A DNA stretch of 64,000 nucleotides from Owenia fusiformis (GCA_903813345.2 CAIIXF020000004.1:27531985-27595984), one strand, 5' to 3'; positions 11,901 through 21,960 are shown, counted from the first letter of the stretch. Notes: generated by a model not told the origin, from the letters alone. Translations and numbers: made by a program.

Positions 11901-12194
11901 ATGAGGAGAAGGTTCTGGTCGCCTAAAATGAATCATTGGGATCATGTACTCTTAAGTGCATTCTGCTGTATAAATGGAGCAGATCCAGACATAGTCACCA
12001 AATTCATAGAAATCGTAACAAAAGACGCTGCTAAAACAAAGCACGTCAGAGACTTACTTATCAAGTATTTCCCTATTAAGAAATACAAGCTATTTGCTTG
12101 GAATGTGTCCCACCAGCGTTATGAGTACATAGACGGAACACTAAAACATAGGTATGTTGTTGATAAAATACGATCATTTAATCCAAAATATTAA
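11901..12194 (+). CDS. 97-residue open frame, unrecognised
   Basis: This is one of the cleaner frames of the window: it contains KFIEIVTKDAAKTKHVRDLL and ends YVVDKIRSFNPKY before TAA. Composition is balanced for a soluble helical protein, with no signal peptide, membrane segment or zinc motif. It lies 0.7 kb upstream of the Merlin transposase exons on the same strand and could be its N-terminal part or a separate element protein. I do not recognise the family. Confidence 0.35.
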   Translation: MRRRFWSPKMNHWDHVLLSAFCCINGADPDIVTKFIEIVTKDAAKTKHVRDLLIKYFPIKKYKLFAWNVSHQRYEYIDGTLKHRYVVDKIRSFNPKY

Positions 12195-12497
12195 GCTCGG
12201 GCACGTAGGCTGGTGAGGGGGGGGGGGGGGCGTTCGAAGCCTCACATTGGTCAAATATTTATTGAAATCATTGAGTTCTCGGTGGTTATGATAAATCCAT
12301 ATGATTTTATACAGCATAATGTATATACTGAATATTCAACAGAATATTGCACGAAGTATCCATTAATCTAAAAATAAATTCATTCTCGATATGCTTCAAT
12401 GATTTAATTTTTTACAGATAACTTTGTGATTGCTATGCTGGTATGCTGGATTTGCACCCACTTGAGATGAAATCCTGGGGACAACACTGGATGGATT

Positions 12498-12866
12498 GGT
12501 GCTATGTGATTACGGTGGATAGGTGCTTTATGCATTGATGAAACTGTTAAAAATTTAAACATTTTGATGGAAACTATAACAATATGTCAGCATGAAATAT
12601 GATTTGCAATCAATATAATTAGCCGCCCTTATATACCACAATGATTTTTTGTTATTAATCTTTTATTTTTGGCTAACAACTGAGTGTTTTTTTGGTGCTA
12701 TGTGATTACGGTGGATAGGTGCTTTATGCATTGATGAAACTGTTAAAAATTTAAACATTTTGATGGAAACTATAACAATATGTCAGCATGAAATATGATT
12801 TGCAATCAATATAATTAGCCGCCCTTATATACCACAATGATTTTTTGTTATTAATCTTTTATTTGC
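12498..12866. repeat. 173 bp direct duplication with period 196
   Basis: The segment starting GGTGCTATGTGATTACGGTG at 12498 recurs at 12694, apparently without change, to ATCTTTTATTT. A 23 bp spacer lies between the copies. The second copy ends at the acceptor-like TTTGCCAG before the first Merlin exon, so the duplication enlarged that intron. Confidence 0.9.
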
Positions 12867-13432
12867 CAGCGGCATGGAATATAACAAGTGTGCCGGTGAG
12901 TGGGCTAAAAAGATTAGATCAGTATTCATGGAGTACGTCGAGCGCTACGTCAAATGCATGAAGCTCAAGGGCACCATAGAGATTGACGAATCGATGTTTG
13001 GACGTATCGCCAAATACCACAAGGGAGATGTCAAGGGTTTGAAAATGTGGATTTTTGGACTTATCTAGAAGTTAATACATTTTAATGTTGATCTAATTAT
13101 TTTACCATGTTGTGCAATAGCATTTTTATTTTGTGAATGTGTTATTTTCTTAACTTCTGAAATGGCCATATGTTTTGAATTTATATTACACGTACCTGAT
13201 ACATTAAATTCAGATGAAGTTTACTACACATACACTGGTTTACTCAGACGGATTAGGCCCAATTATTATTTGTTCCAGGCAGATTATAATGCCAGTTTGC
13301 AGGCGCAATAGACATACCCTACAACCTATTATCAAACACTACGTTGAAGAAAATTCAAAAATATTCAGCGATAGTTGGAAGGCTTACGCAAATTTGAATG
13401 AAGAAGGCTACGACCATTTCACAGTAATAAAC

Positions 13433-14940
13433 TACAGGGTGGGCCAAAAAAAACCACCCCCCTAGCCAATATTTCTGATAAATATTCAATTTTTAACATG
13501 CACACCAACAATGATATATCATTTTAAAGATAATTTAATTTGCAACAGAATGATATATAATAGAACAATTTTCAACAACTCTGACTCGAGATATAACCAT
13601 TTATGTGACATGGGGGTCAAAAAACACCTTTTCAATTTTCGTTGAATTGTGCGAACAATTGCCTATTTCTACCAAATTTTAGTAAATTACAACATTGTCA
13701 TGAGTCTTTCATAATTGGATATTATATATTGTTTTCATTCAGTTTTTGAACCTTGCATGCTCAATATACATGTGTATGCTTATAAAATTAATTCATTTCT
13801 TCTTCAGTCTGTCCAAATATGGCTCAATAGACTCACCCCGGACCCAACTTCTGATTTGATTTCTCGCTTAAAACGCGAAAGCCATTGGTATAATTGATGG
13901 ACCTCTGCAGAAGTACCTTTCAGTATGTCTACACCCCTGATGGGCTAGGGATCTCCATAGACCAACTGTTCTAAATGTCCCAAGTACTATACATGTAATA
14001 AAAAGGCTATACTCTATATCAGTAAGCAAGAATAGTGACATTTGCGATAAAAGGCTAGTCAAATCGAGATGACATTTTTCTGAAAGGGTAGTGGACAGTG
14101 GTGTCCACTCAGTGTTTCCCAAAATGGAAAGGCCATACAGGCCCTGTTTTTTGAACCAGGAGCAAAAATATACTCTGAATGGACTCCTCGAGAATATAAA
14201 AAACATGTGAAAAAAATTTCATTTTCTGATAGAACAGTGCTCCATCACACAGGTCCAATGCTACCCTGGAGTTTTTGGAGATTTCGAAATGTCACCATCT
14301 CTAGCCCAGAAAAATGGCTTACTAGCAGTCCAGTTGCCAATAATGTTGATTACCATACCTGGGAGCATCTAGAACAGTTGATATTTAAATATACCCAGCC
14401 TATCAGGGATGTAGAGGAACTAAAAGAAAGAATAACTAGCAGTTGAATGGTACTTCCGCATACATCCATCAATTATGCCATCAACCAATGGCTTCCGCGT
14501 CTTAAGCAAATAATCCAATCAGAGGATGGGTCCGGGGGGTGGGTCTATTGAGCTATTTTTGGACAGACTGAAGAAGAAATGAATTAGTTGTATAAGCATA
14601 CACATGTATATTGAGCATGTGTGGTTCAAAAATTGAATGAAAACAATATATAATATCCAATCATGATAGACTCATGACAATGTTGTAATTTACTAACATT
14701 TGGTAGAAATAGGCAATTGTTGCAAAATCGCCGAAAATTGAAAAGGTGTTTTTTGACCCCCATGTCACATAAATGGTCATATTTCTATATGGGGTTGTTG
14801 AAAATGGTGCTATTATATATCATTTTGTTGCAAATTAAATTATCTTTAATATGATATATCATTGTTGGTGTGATTGTTAAAAAATAAATACTTATCAGGA
14901 ATATTTGTTAGGGGGGTGGTTTTTTTTGGCCCACCCTGTA
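13433..14940. mobile_element. 1.5 kb TA-flanked element with 0.4-0.5 kb inverted arms, inserted in Merlin
   Basis: It starts TA-CAGGGTGGGCCAAAAAAAAC and ends in the complement followed by TA. The arms match over at least 13435-13846 against 14527-14938 and, more weakly, on to about 13920 and 14446, leaving a core of roughly 0.5 kb. Terminus and TA duplication point to the IS630/Tc1/mariner superfamily. It sits just downstream of Merlin coding block 2 and so postdates that element. Confidence 0.85.
14093..14446 (+). CDS. Open frame in the core of the 1.5 kb element, unrecognised
   Basis: The frame reads through QALFFEPGAKIYSEWTP and PMLPWSFWRFRNVTI to a TGA at 14444-14446 and occupies most of the single-copy core between the long arms. 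It is rich in aromatic residues. No DDE triad or other known motif is visible, so it may be a captured host exon rather than a transposase. The last bases overlap the start of the right arm. Confidence 0.3.
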   Translation, partial: GQWCPLSVSQNGKAIQALFFEPGAKIYSEWTPREYKKHVKKISFSDRTVLHHTGPMLPWSFWRFRNVTISSPEKWLTSSPVANNVDYHTWEHLEQLIFKYTQPIRDVEELKERITSS

Positions 14941-15308
14941 AATATGAATTTGGATATTTCAATGTTCAATATATAATTTAATTTTCATGCGGCATTTAAT
15001 AATTATCTCAATTGTGCTAGGTTATATCAGTTATTTCATACAAACCTTTAATCTAAAAAAGCTTAAACACGCAAAATATCAGAACAACACCATTTTATTA
15101 GATTTTGTTTCAGATACCAAACACCGTATAATTTGTATTTGTGGCAGAAATTTTTTTATATTTTCCTTGCTCTGTAGGTTGTGCTATTGAAGTACATACA
15201 AATACAATGGAAGGAAGGTGGAAGCACGACAAGGATCACTTCAGGAAGATTAATGGTACTACTCTGTCAAATTTCGAGGGGCATTTGGCAATGCTAGCAA
15301 AGAAACAG

Positions 15309-16127
15309 GTAATTTTGATAAAATATACCATATCAGTGAAAAATATAAGCACACACCGCGTCGCCAATGTGATTACAGATCTCAAATGGCGGGAACAGAT
15401 GAAAAAACACTTGCCTACATGTCTAGTACAGTTTCAGGGGTGAAACTGGCGAGAACACGGCGAGAAAGAGAGAATTATACTAGTACTATGAAATTCAATG
15501 ATACTACGAACATAGTAAATACAATCTGGTAATTGGCTTTGCCAGTATGCTATCACCCTCCCTCCGAAGAATATTACACTTCCTTCTTCAACTTCAGTAT
15601 ATTATTTTAAATAAATAATAAAACAGGGGGTTAACCTATTGAATTAAAAAGCAATGTTGCTGGGGGTCCCCAATCTCCATATAAGGAGCAGAGTAACTAC
15701 CTCACTGCATAAATTATTAAGTAGTTCCGGTTGTTATGACAGATGGTGTACAGTCTTGATGAGTAATCCATTTGCGAAGTCGGGATTCGTCCCCAAACGA
15801 AAAGCAGCAGGTACATTTCTTATGTTGTAGATTTGGATCATGATGCCAGTCTACCAGGACCTTCAACAAAAAAGGCCACAGCCAAGGCATAAAGCATAAA
15901 GCTTGACGTTAAACATAACATTTATTTTTATAATGATTACAGTAGCCTTTGGTAAATACTGAGACCTGTCCCGCTTGTTGCTGGAAAAATTGTTTCAGTT
16001 ATTTCAACATTTACGTGTATTCCAAAATCTGAGAAGAAAAAAGAAGAAATATTGTGTCTTGAAAGTTGGATAAATCATAAATAATGCCACATCACGCGGT
16101 ACTAACTTCGACCGTTTGAATTTTTGA
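15309..16127. other. No gene seen
   Basis: This holds the downstream intron or flank of the Merlin copy and AT-rich sequence. No coding motif or repeat boundary was identified. Confidence 0.4.
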
Positions 16128-16364
16128 AGGGAAGCAAGGATTGCTCTGGAATTTCCAGGAAAGAAGTGGAATAGAAGATCAATCAATAGAATCATCAAAA
16201 GGCTAGAGACAAAGGGATGCACTGATAGAAAGCCAGGGAGTGGTAGACCAAGAAGTGTCTGTACACAGGAGAACATTGACTATGTTGAGGAAATGATATC
16301 ATTCCAAGAGGAACGACCTTGCTCCCTTCCATCCCTTTTCAATGAAGCATGCCTCAATTATTGA
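16128..16364 (+). pseudogene. mariner-type transposase N-terminal helix-turn-helix fragment
   Basis: An open frame lacking an ATG contains FPGKKWNRRSINRIIKRLE followed by DRKPGSGRPRSVCTQENI and ends at TGA 16362-16364. The pattern (helix-turn-helix, then a GRP(R/K)-type AT-hook-like linker, then a second short helix VEEMISFQEE) is typical of the N-terminal DNA-binding half of mariner-like transposases. No catalytic half follows in the next kilobase. Confidence 0.7.
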
Positions 16365-16889
16365 CTTATCAGTCTTGCTGAACACCATGATGGCAACTTG
16401 ACAGTAATCTTTGGAAGACTTAAGTGAATGTGATATGAATAACTTTTAGCAAAGACTACAATGGAGCAATATTGCACTTTTTGACCTGATCTGCAGTACA
16501 GTATTGCAAGACAGTACACCAATGGACTTTCAGGAATGTATATTTTGACTGGGCAATGTCTGCAATGTCTACAATGTAGCTAGAAAACATATAACTGTTT
16601 TTTTCTATTCCAAGAAGACACATTTACAACTCAACACCTAGTTGACAATTGTCAGATGAAAGTTCCCAGGTAAGACGTCATAACTTTATAGCCCGGTATT
16701 TCATTTTTGGACCATACTTTTTATTTTTAACGTTACGTTGTTAATACTAAAGATACTGCATTGAAAATTTCAGCTCTGAGAGGTAATAAGATGAAGTTAT
16801 AATACTAAAGTTTCACTTATATACTATTTATAGTGTCTGAGATATTAACTCTCAAAGTTTGGGACGTTTTTTTTATCCACCCGATATGT

Positions 16890-17295
16890 AGGAATCCAAA
16901 TCTTTTCCATAATCATTTATTATCCACTATGAAGAAGTGCACTATAGTTAAATAGCGCCCCTCCTCCATAAATCCAATAGCAAATTTACATGTGGGGCCG
17001 CTATTTAACTAGTTATATATAGGAATCCAAAACTTTTGAATAATCATTTATTATCCAGAAGAAGTGTATTATATAACTAGTTAGATAGCAACCCTCCTCC
17101 ATAAATCCAATGGCAAATTTACACGTGGGGGCGCTATTTAACTAGTTATATTTAGGAATCCAAAATTTTTCAATAATCATTTATTATCTACAAGGAAGAA
17201 GTGTATTATATAACTAGTTAAATAGCGCCCCTCCTCCATAAATCAAATGGGAAAATAACACGCAGGGGCGCTATTTAACTAGTTATATAATACAC
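16890..17295. repeat. Three tandem units of about 130 bp, each with a perfect hairpin
   Basis: Each unit starts AGGAATCCAAA, contains TAATCATTTATTATC, and includes the inverted pair TAACTAGTTAAATAGCGCCC and GGGGCGCTATTTAACTAGTT about 40 bp apart. Units start near 16890, 17028 and 17153. The stem is best kept in unit 3. This looks like a tandemly amplified MITE. Confidence 0.85.
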
Positions 17296-17491
17296 TTATA
17301 ATACCAAATTTTTAACAATTTTTAATTTTTCTCTCGATTTCTCATTTTTCGAAAAAATTATTTTGAAAAAGAAAATTTAGGGAATAATTACTAATCTGAA
17401 TAAAATCTCTAATGATACACAAAAACGAAAGTGCAATAACAAATTAAGAACTTATCACATTCAGATAATACTTTGCCTATGAAAATTATTT

Positions 17492-17698
17492 AGATGTTAT
17501 AAAACGTTTTGACCTGCGTAGAGAGTTTACTAAACTTAGAATAAGTGCACATAATCTCCAAATTGAACTCAGTCGCTACACAAGACCAAAACCGACACCT
17601 CTGGAAGAGAGAAAATGCGAAACATGCAATATTATATAAAATGAAGAACACTATCTCCTTCACTGTACGAAATATAATAAACAAAGAAGTATAATATT
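17492..17698 (+). pseudogene. LINE reverse-transcriptase C-terminal fragment
   Basis: The frame DVIKRFDLRREFTKLRISAH continues to ERKCETCNII, a stop, then NEEHYLLHCTKYNKQR. The CxxC...H...C knuckle after a basic LRISAHNL helix is the usual C-terminus of L2/CR1-like LINE polymerases. An in-frame TAA shows it is dead. The copy at 53.83 kb continues directly from KYNKQRS to SKMKMPVQEN, whereas here that continuation lies 0.73 kb away at 18428, so foreign sequence was inserted at about 17699. Confidence 0.7.
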
Positions 17699-17956
17699 TT
17701 CTCATATGACTAACAAAGATACAGCGATCTTTACCCAATGCAAGATATTGCAATCTTTCATCCTAAAAAGTCACATGTGCAAGATGAAAATGACGTCACA
17801 TGTGCAAGATGAAAATGACGTCACTCATATTGTTGATAAACATTGCCGGTACTACTTTCTTTATCAGACGAACAAATTTGAATCTTTTCTAAATTTTGAA
17901 AACCAATCCTTTTTGGAGAATTTTTGAGAATTAGAAGCTTACAGACACAAACAACC

Positions 17957-18374
17957 ATGAATGACGACATTAAGAATTTCATCCAAGAGCAGGCAAACGG
18001 AACTAAAAACATGTGGAAATATGAAAAGTCTTCACAATTTTTTGAGATCAGTGTTATGTAAATTTGTTATACAACTGAAGAAATCAAGACAACAGAAAAA
18101 CTCTGGAAAGGGAAACAAACCAAATAAAGCTGATGCGCTTACAGACAGTGAACTTGATGAACTTTATCAGTCTGGTGCGCTTGGACAGAGTTCACCTGAA
18201 ATACTTCTGAACACTCTATGGTTTAATAATATGATTCATTTTGGACTGAGAGGTTCTGTTGAGCATCGTCAAATGCAATTTGGAGATTTTGAAGTGCATC
18301 TAAATGGGGAAAATATAAACACTATTTTGATATTTTTTCTTTATCCCGTCTTCGACTCGATAAAGAAAAAATAA
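17957..18374 (+). pseudogene. Crypton-like (KIAA1958-type) tyrosine-recombinase fragment
   Basis: The frame from 17961 reads ADALTDSELDELYQSGALG, then SSPEILLNTLWFNNMIHFGL and RGSVEHRQMQF. This matches the core found in Crypton-derived tyrosine recombinases and the KIAA1958/QRICH1 relatives, in which the LT..E.....G..G..SP..LL.T.....  ..FGLR...EH pattern precedes the catalytic block. Upstream, a different frame (17957-18061) gives MNDDIKNFIQEQANGTKNMW, resembling the N-terminal helix of such proteins, so a frameshift or intron separates the parts. It is located in the insertion that splits the LINE tail. Confidence 0.55.
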
Positions 18375-18427
18375 CAAAGCTTATCAAGAATGGATGATCT
18401 TGCACAGGTACTCATGCAAGAACGTCT

Positions 18428-18715
18428 ATGTCTAAAATGAAAATGCCAGTACAAGAAAATCTATTTATTTATTTGATGTCTGGTAAAGATCAAAACTGTA
18501 TAAATGTAGCAAGATATATATTTACATCCAGTACAAATAGATATATCTCTGGTACACCAATGCATCACATCATTAATAGTAATACTAATAGTTATGTAGT
18601 TTTTTTACATGTAAATGTCTTCTTTTTCCTTCCTTTATAATTGTTATAATTTTTGTTTGTACATGTACTTGACCCCAAGGGGTGTGAATGTACTTGAAGA
18701 ATAAAAAACATGTGA
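18428..18715 (+). repeat. LINE 3' end, downstream half of the split copy
   Basis: From TCTAAAATGAAAATGCCAGT to GAAGAATAAAAAACATGTG this matches the continuous LINE 3' end at 53897-54172, including the MKMPVQENLFIYLMSGKDQ frame and the AATAAA-type end. It supplies the 3' part missing at 17.70 kb. Confidence 0.85.
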
Positions 18716-18847
18716 TTTATGTTGTGATATCATATTTGATAAAATATGTTTTTGTGATATTTTTTTATAAGTAACTATACAAATTGCAGACTTCAGATCA
18801 GAAAACTATTTATTTATATTTATCAAAATAGTGAAGTACCTCATATT

Positions 18848-19114
18848 TTGGGTGATTGTTTGTACATACAAGGTATTATTGAATTTATGAATCTAACTCT
18901 TGTTGTGATCTTCAGTAAATCAAATATAAACAATGTACAGTACTACATGAGGATTTCAAATGGATTATTCAGTGATAATACTAAAAAGGCTACTCGGAGA
19001 AGCATCAGAACATTCACAGAGTATTGTAACGAAGCTGAAATTGAAGTTGACATTGAAAGTTGTTCCAAAGAAAATTTGAATAGCACTTTGGAAAACTCAG
19101 TGCACAAAATATAG
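18848..19114 (+). pseudogene. Crypton-like recombinase N-terminal fragment
   Basis: The frame contains NTKKATRRSIRTFTEYCNEA followed by DIESCSKENLNSTLENSV. In KIAA1958-like/Crypton recombinases an NTKKAT...F..W(C)....  ...L..L.....L..FY pattern forms the core-binding domain start, upstream of the segment seen at 18.1 kb. Here it lies downstream of it, so the two pieces are rearranged or come from different copies. Ends at TAG. Confidence 0.5.
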
Positions 19115-19357
19115 AGCAAAGGATTCATCAATCGGAGGTGTTATAATGATGAAAGTAAAAACAGCAATTAAAATATAACAAAATACAGTACTATATTTTT
19201 GAAAAAACTAAACAATAATATATAAAAAAAAATATGAGTCAATACTTATGAGATGTAGATAAGTGATACGCCTGTCTCTCGATGATGACAATAAATGTCC
19301 TTGATGATCCTTGAGAATGTTCCAGATCATGGAACGTTTCAATAATCGATATAATAA

Positions 19358-19606
19358 TTGATGAGTCTGAATCAAATTCCTCCTCTAGTGAATCAAAACA
19401 CTCAAAAATATCCAGAAAGACCAAAAACAGGGCAAGTGGCATTTTCTACACCAATGAAGAAAAGGGTCTGCATGATATGTCACAAACCAAGAGTGAACTT
19501 GAGAAAACATTATAAAGAAAAGCATGGAACTGTTTTCAAGAGGGATAGTAGCACTGATTCTTATTATAAAAGAATGAAATCAACTGATAAAGAAGTTAAA
19601 CGTTAA
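19358..19606 (+). CDS. Small zinc-finger-like open frame
   Basis: The 82-residue frame contains KKRVCMICHKPRVNLRKHYK and EKHGTVF, giving a C-x2-C ... H-x4-H finger with a short loop. A Ser/Asp/Lys-rich tail follows and ends EVKR. Fingers of this type occur at the N-terminus of several invertebrate transposon proteins, including the recombinase types found nearby. Start of the true exon is uncertain. Confidence 0.35.
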   Translation: MMSLNQIPPLVNQNTQKYPERPKTGQVAFSTPMKKRVCMICHKPRVNLRKHYKEKHGTVFKRDSSTDSYYKRMKSTDKEVKR

Positions 19607-19829
19607 GACATAAGTCAGTTAATTGATTGCCCTGTGTCTTAATTGGTGTAATGTGTGATCATTTAGTTGGGAGTGTCCAGTAATTGACTGATTTATGATG
19701 CAATCTAATTTGCGATCCCCAGATCCTATGTAAGTAACAAAGAATGAAGAGTCTAAAGAAGGAGGGTGATCAACTAGCCTGGTCACACTTCAGCCATATT
19801 CACAGCAGGTAGCAGTAGAAAACAATTAG

Positions 19830-20760
19830 AGTAAGCACGCACTCTGAAACATATTGTTCATTGTATGTATTTCAAGCAGACTGCTTGTTGCATTGTCTCC
19901 TTACTGTCCGTCAAAATAAGCAAGGAATAAGTTTTGGAAAGAACAGAGAGGGGCAGGAGAATTCATAGAACCTACTTTTGCGTTGCAGAAAAATGAAACT
20001 AACTAATCAAGACAAACATATATAACATCTAACAAAACATGTAATTCAATGGTTAACTGCCCATCTTCAGCATAGAATCAAATGTAAGTCATATTTGATT
20101 TTAATTCTGTGTGACTTCTACAATTGAAATGTTTTGTGTTCAAACTGATTTTAGACTTCTCAGACTATGAATGCCCACAATGTTGGATTACACCTTGTAC
20201 AGTGCACAGCAAAATATAGACAGATATGGGCATTTGCATGTTTTGCACCAGAATATCATATTTGAGAGCCGATACAATTATATAAGCACTAGTGCCAAAA
20301 GGGAAAGGACCAAAAGTTGTAATGGAACTTAGCAAGAAAAAGCAAACTCTAAGTGCATACCAGTCAAGAAAAACAAACCCCATATAGCCCAAAACCATGA
20401 TCTAACGTGAAAAGAAACAATGTCTAATACCCCCTTTCCCCCCACCATTCAAGAATCAATATCACAATCCAAGACCAGAAGACCAAGGGACATTTCATTC
20501 ATACTGAAGTCATTACAATACATGTTGAAGAAAAAATTAGAAATTGACAGCCAATTGATAGCCAATACTTATAACCTCAAAAATTGTTGTAGATACAAGT
20601 ACTCATACAAGATAGAGCATTCAGTCTCAAATGATGTGGGATAGATAAAATCCACTTTCCAAGTCCATAGTCCAAGCTATCCATGGATCACAGAATATAG
20701 GGTGGTATAGGGTGGTCTAACATAAAACCACTGTCCCTCCAACTAATTGTGGTTTTAAGA
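19830..20760. repeat. Family-A interspersed repeat, copy 2, interrupted
   Basis: Matches 10453-10925 from ATTAGAGTAAGCACGCACTC onward and resumes after an insertion at GCTATCCATGGATCACAGAA. It also includes ACAACTAATTGTGGTTTTAAG, matching about 10968. The interruption is the 0.4 kb family-B element. Confidence 0.8.
20275..20675. mobile_element. Family-B element, about 0.4 kb, inserted in family A
   Basis: The uninterrupted family-A copy reads CCAATACAAGCTATTCATAG; here about 398 bp separate GATACAA from GCTATCC. The insert begins TTATATAAGCACTAGTGCC and ends CCAAGTCCATAGTCCAA. An inverted full-length copy lies at 40210-40605 and partial copies at 27030-27118 and 31697-31760. It has a 74-codon frame (starts MSNTPFPPTIQESISQSKTR) conserved between the two full copies. 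The ends are not inverted repeats of each other, so the transposon class is unclear. Confidence 0.75.
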
Positions 20761-21284
20761 ATTGTTATACATTTTTGAACTAAGGTATCATATTCCTCAA
20801 AATAAGCGCAGTGCAGAAATTTAAAAAGCTAAGATAGTCAGGGAGATTTGAATATATCTGGCTTATATTTAGCAAATTTCTCCAGTACTTATTTTATGGG
20901 TTACTAAATTATTATGCAGTGCATAGATTCTCACATATATGATATATGAAGAAAACTGATGAACATGCCATGAAGCATATGTCTACTAGATGATGCTGCA
21001 TATCAATTAAAATTTTTATAATCCTTTATATGTATGAAAGTCAACAGGCATTGCCCGAAAAGACCAGAAGTAAAACAAATAAAGGATCAAAAAAAATTTT
21101 GAAAAGGAGGGATGCAAGTTGAGTTGTTAAAAAATCTCAACTATAAATAAAAAGGCCAGTTGAAGTATCTAAAACATTTCTAATTCATGCCAAGTGGTTA
21201 GTTAGTTGTGAAGTGTAAAAATAGTCAAATTAGATTGCGATTCGAATAAATATGCCGATTCAATATCAAATTGAATAAGCTAAT

Positions 21285-21575
21285 TTGTATGTGCCAGTTT
21301 CATATTGTACTGTATTATTGATATGTCTTGCCAAATGCCACTTTATACTGTATACTTATAGAGGCTCTGTATTTTCTGTGACAAAATACAGTCTTTTAAG
21401 ACATATTCGTATCAAACATAGCAAAATCTTGGAGGTCAAAGAAGCCTTAAAAAACGAAACTGAAACTAACTTAATTTTTGTAAAAATCAAAAAACAAGGA
21501 ATTGTAACATTGAACAAGTGACTGCTCAGGGAGAAAGATAAGAACCTTGTAGATGAAAGAATCAAGTGCATCCAA
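21285..21575 (+). pseudogene. Zinc-finger transposon-protein fragment, frameshifted
   Basis: Two overlapping frames give CIFCDKIQSF and then LLRHIRIKHSKILEVKEALK, which together describe a C2H2-like finger broken by a frameshift. The following stretch FVKIKKQGIVTLNK resembles the segment after the finger in tyrosine-recombinase-associated transposon proteins (alternating basic and hydrophobic, with an N-K end). Ends at TGA 21519-21521, with the same style of sequence running on to about 21575 after the stop. Confidence 0.35.
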
Positions 21576-21776
21576 AGTACAGCGGAGCAAAAGTCAAGGA
21601 TTGTATTCTAAAACACATTATTCTAAACATGCGCGTAGGTGCCAGGACGAGTAAACCTTAAAACCTATTGGGATTAAGTTTTTCCAAATGGACTGAAGGT
21701 GGCTGGCCGTACACTGGCTAATCATGGTCCTGTGCTATAGCATAGGAGCCATTACATGGATTATATTGCATGGATG

Positions 21777-21960
21777 TTGATTAAAGGGGTATCAAGACAT
21801 TTCACCTAGGCTGTTCACCCCTTAGACGCTTCATCCCCTAGACATTTCACCTCTTAGACATTTCAACTCTTTGGGGGTGAAACGTCTCAAGGTTGGAGTG
21901 TCTAGGGGGTGAAATGTCTAGGGGGTGAAATGTTTTAGGTCTTGATACCCCTTTAATCAA
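21777..21960. mobile_element. Palindromic MITE, 184 bp
   Basis: TTGATTAAAGGGGTATCAAG at the left is the inverse of CTTGATACCCCTTTAATCAA at the right. The interior carries repeats of CCCTAGACATTTCACC in both orientations, so the whole folds into one long imperfect hairpin. No coding capacity. Confidence 0.9.

Larger units (their letters stand above)
12874..15308 (+). pseudogene. Merlin (IS1016/IS1595-like) transposase, multi-exon, interrupted
   Basis: Three coding blocks carry the expected DDE catalytic motifs of Merlin transposases. Block 1 (12874-13068) has GTIEIDESMFGR, the first Asp. Block 2 (about 13276-13424) has KIFSDSWKAYANL, the second Asp, and ends near HFTV at a possible gtaata donor. 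Block 3 (15178-15308) follows a tctgtag acceptor, has EVHTNTMEGRWKHDKDHF with the Glu, and ends at a gtaatt donor. Block 2 is cut off from block 3 by a 1.5 kb TA-flanked element inserted at 13433. Zinc-binding N-terminal sequence is not seen. A second, more decayed copy lies at 52.3 kb. Confidence 0.75.

Noticed and set aside
20165-20398. Hydrophobic minus-strand frame, and its counterpart at 40482-40667
   Set aside because: Antisense of the family-B repeat; no membrane protein is supported.
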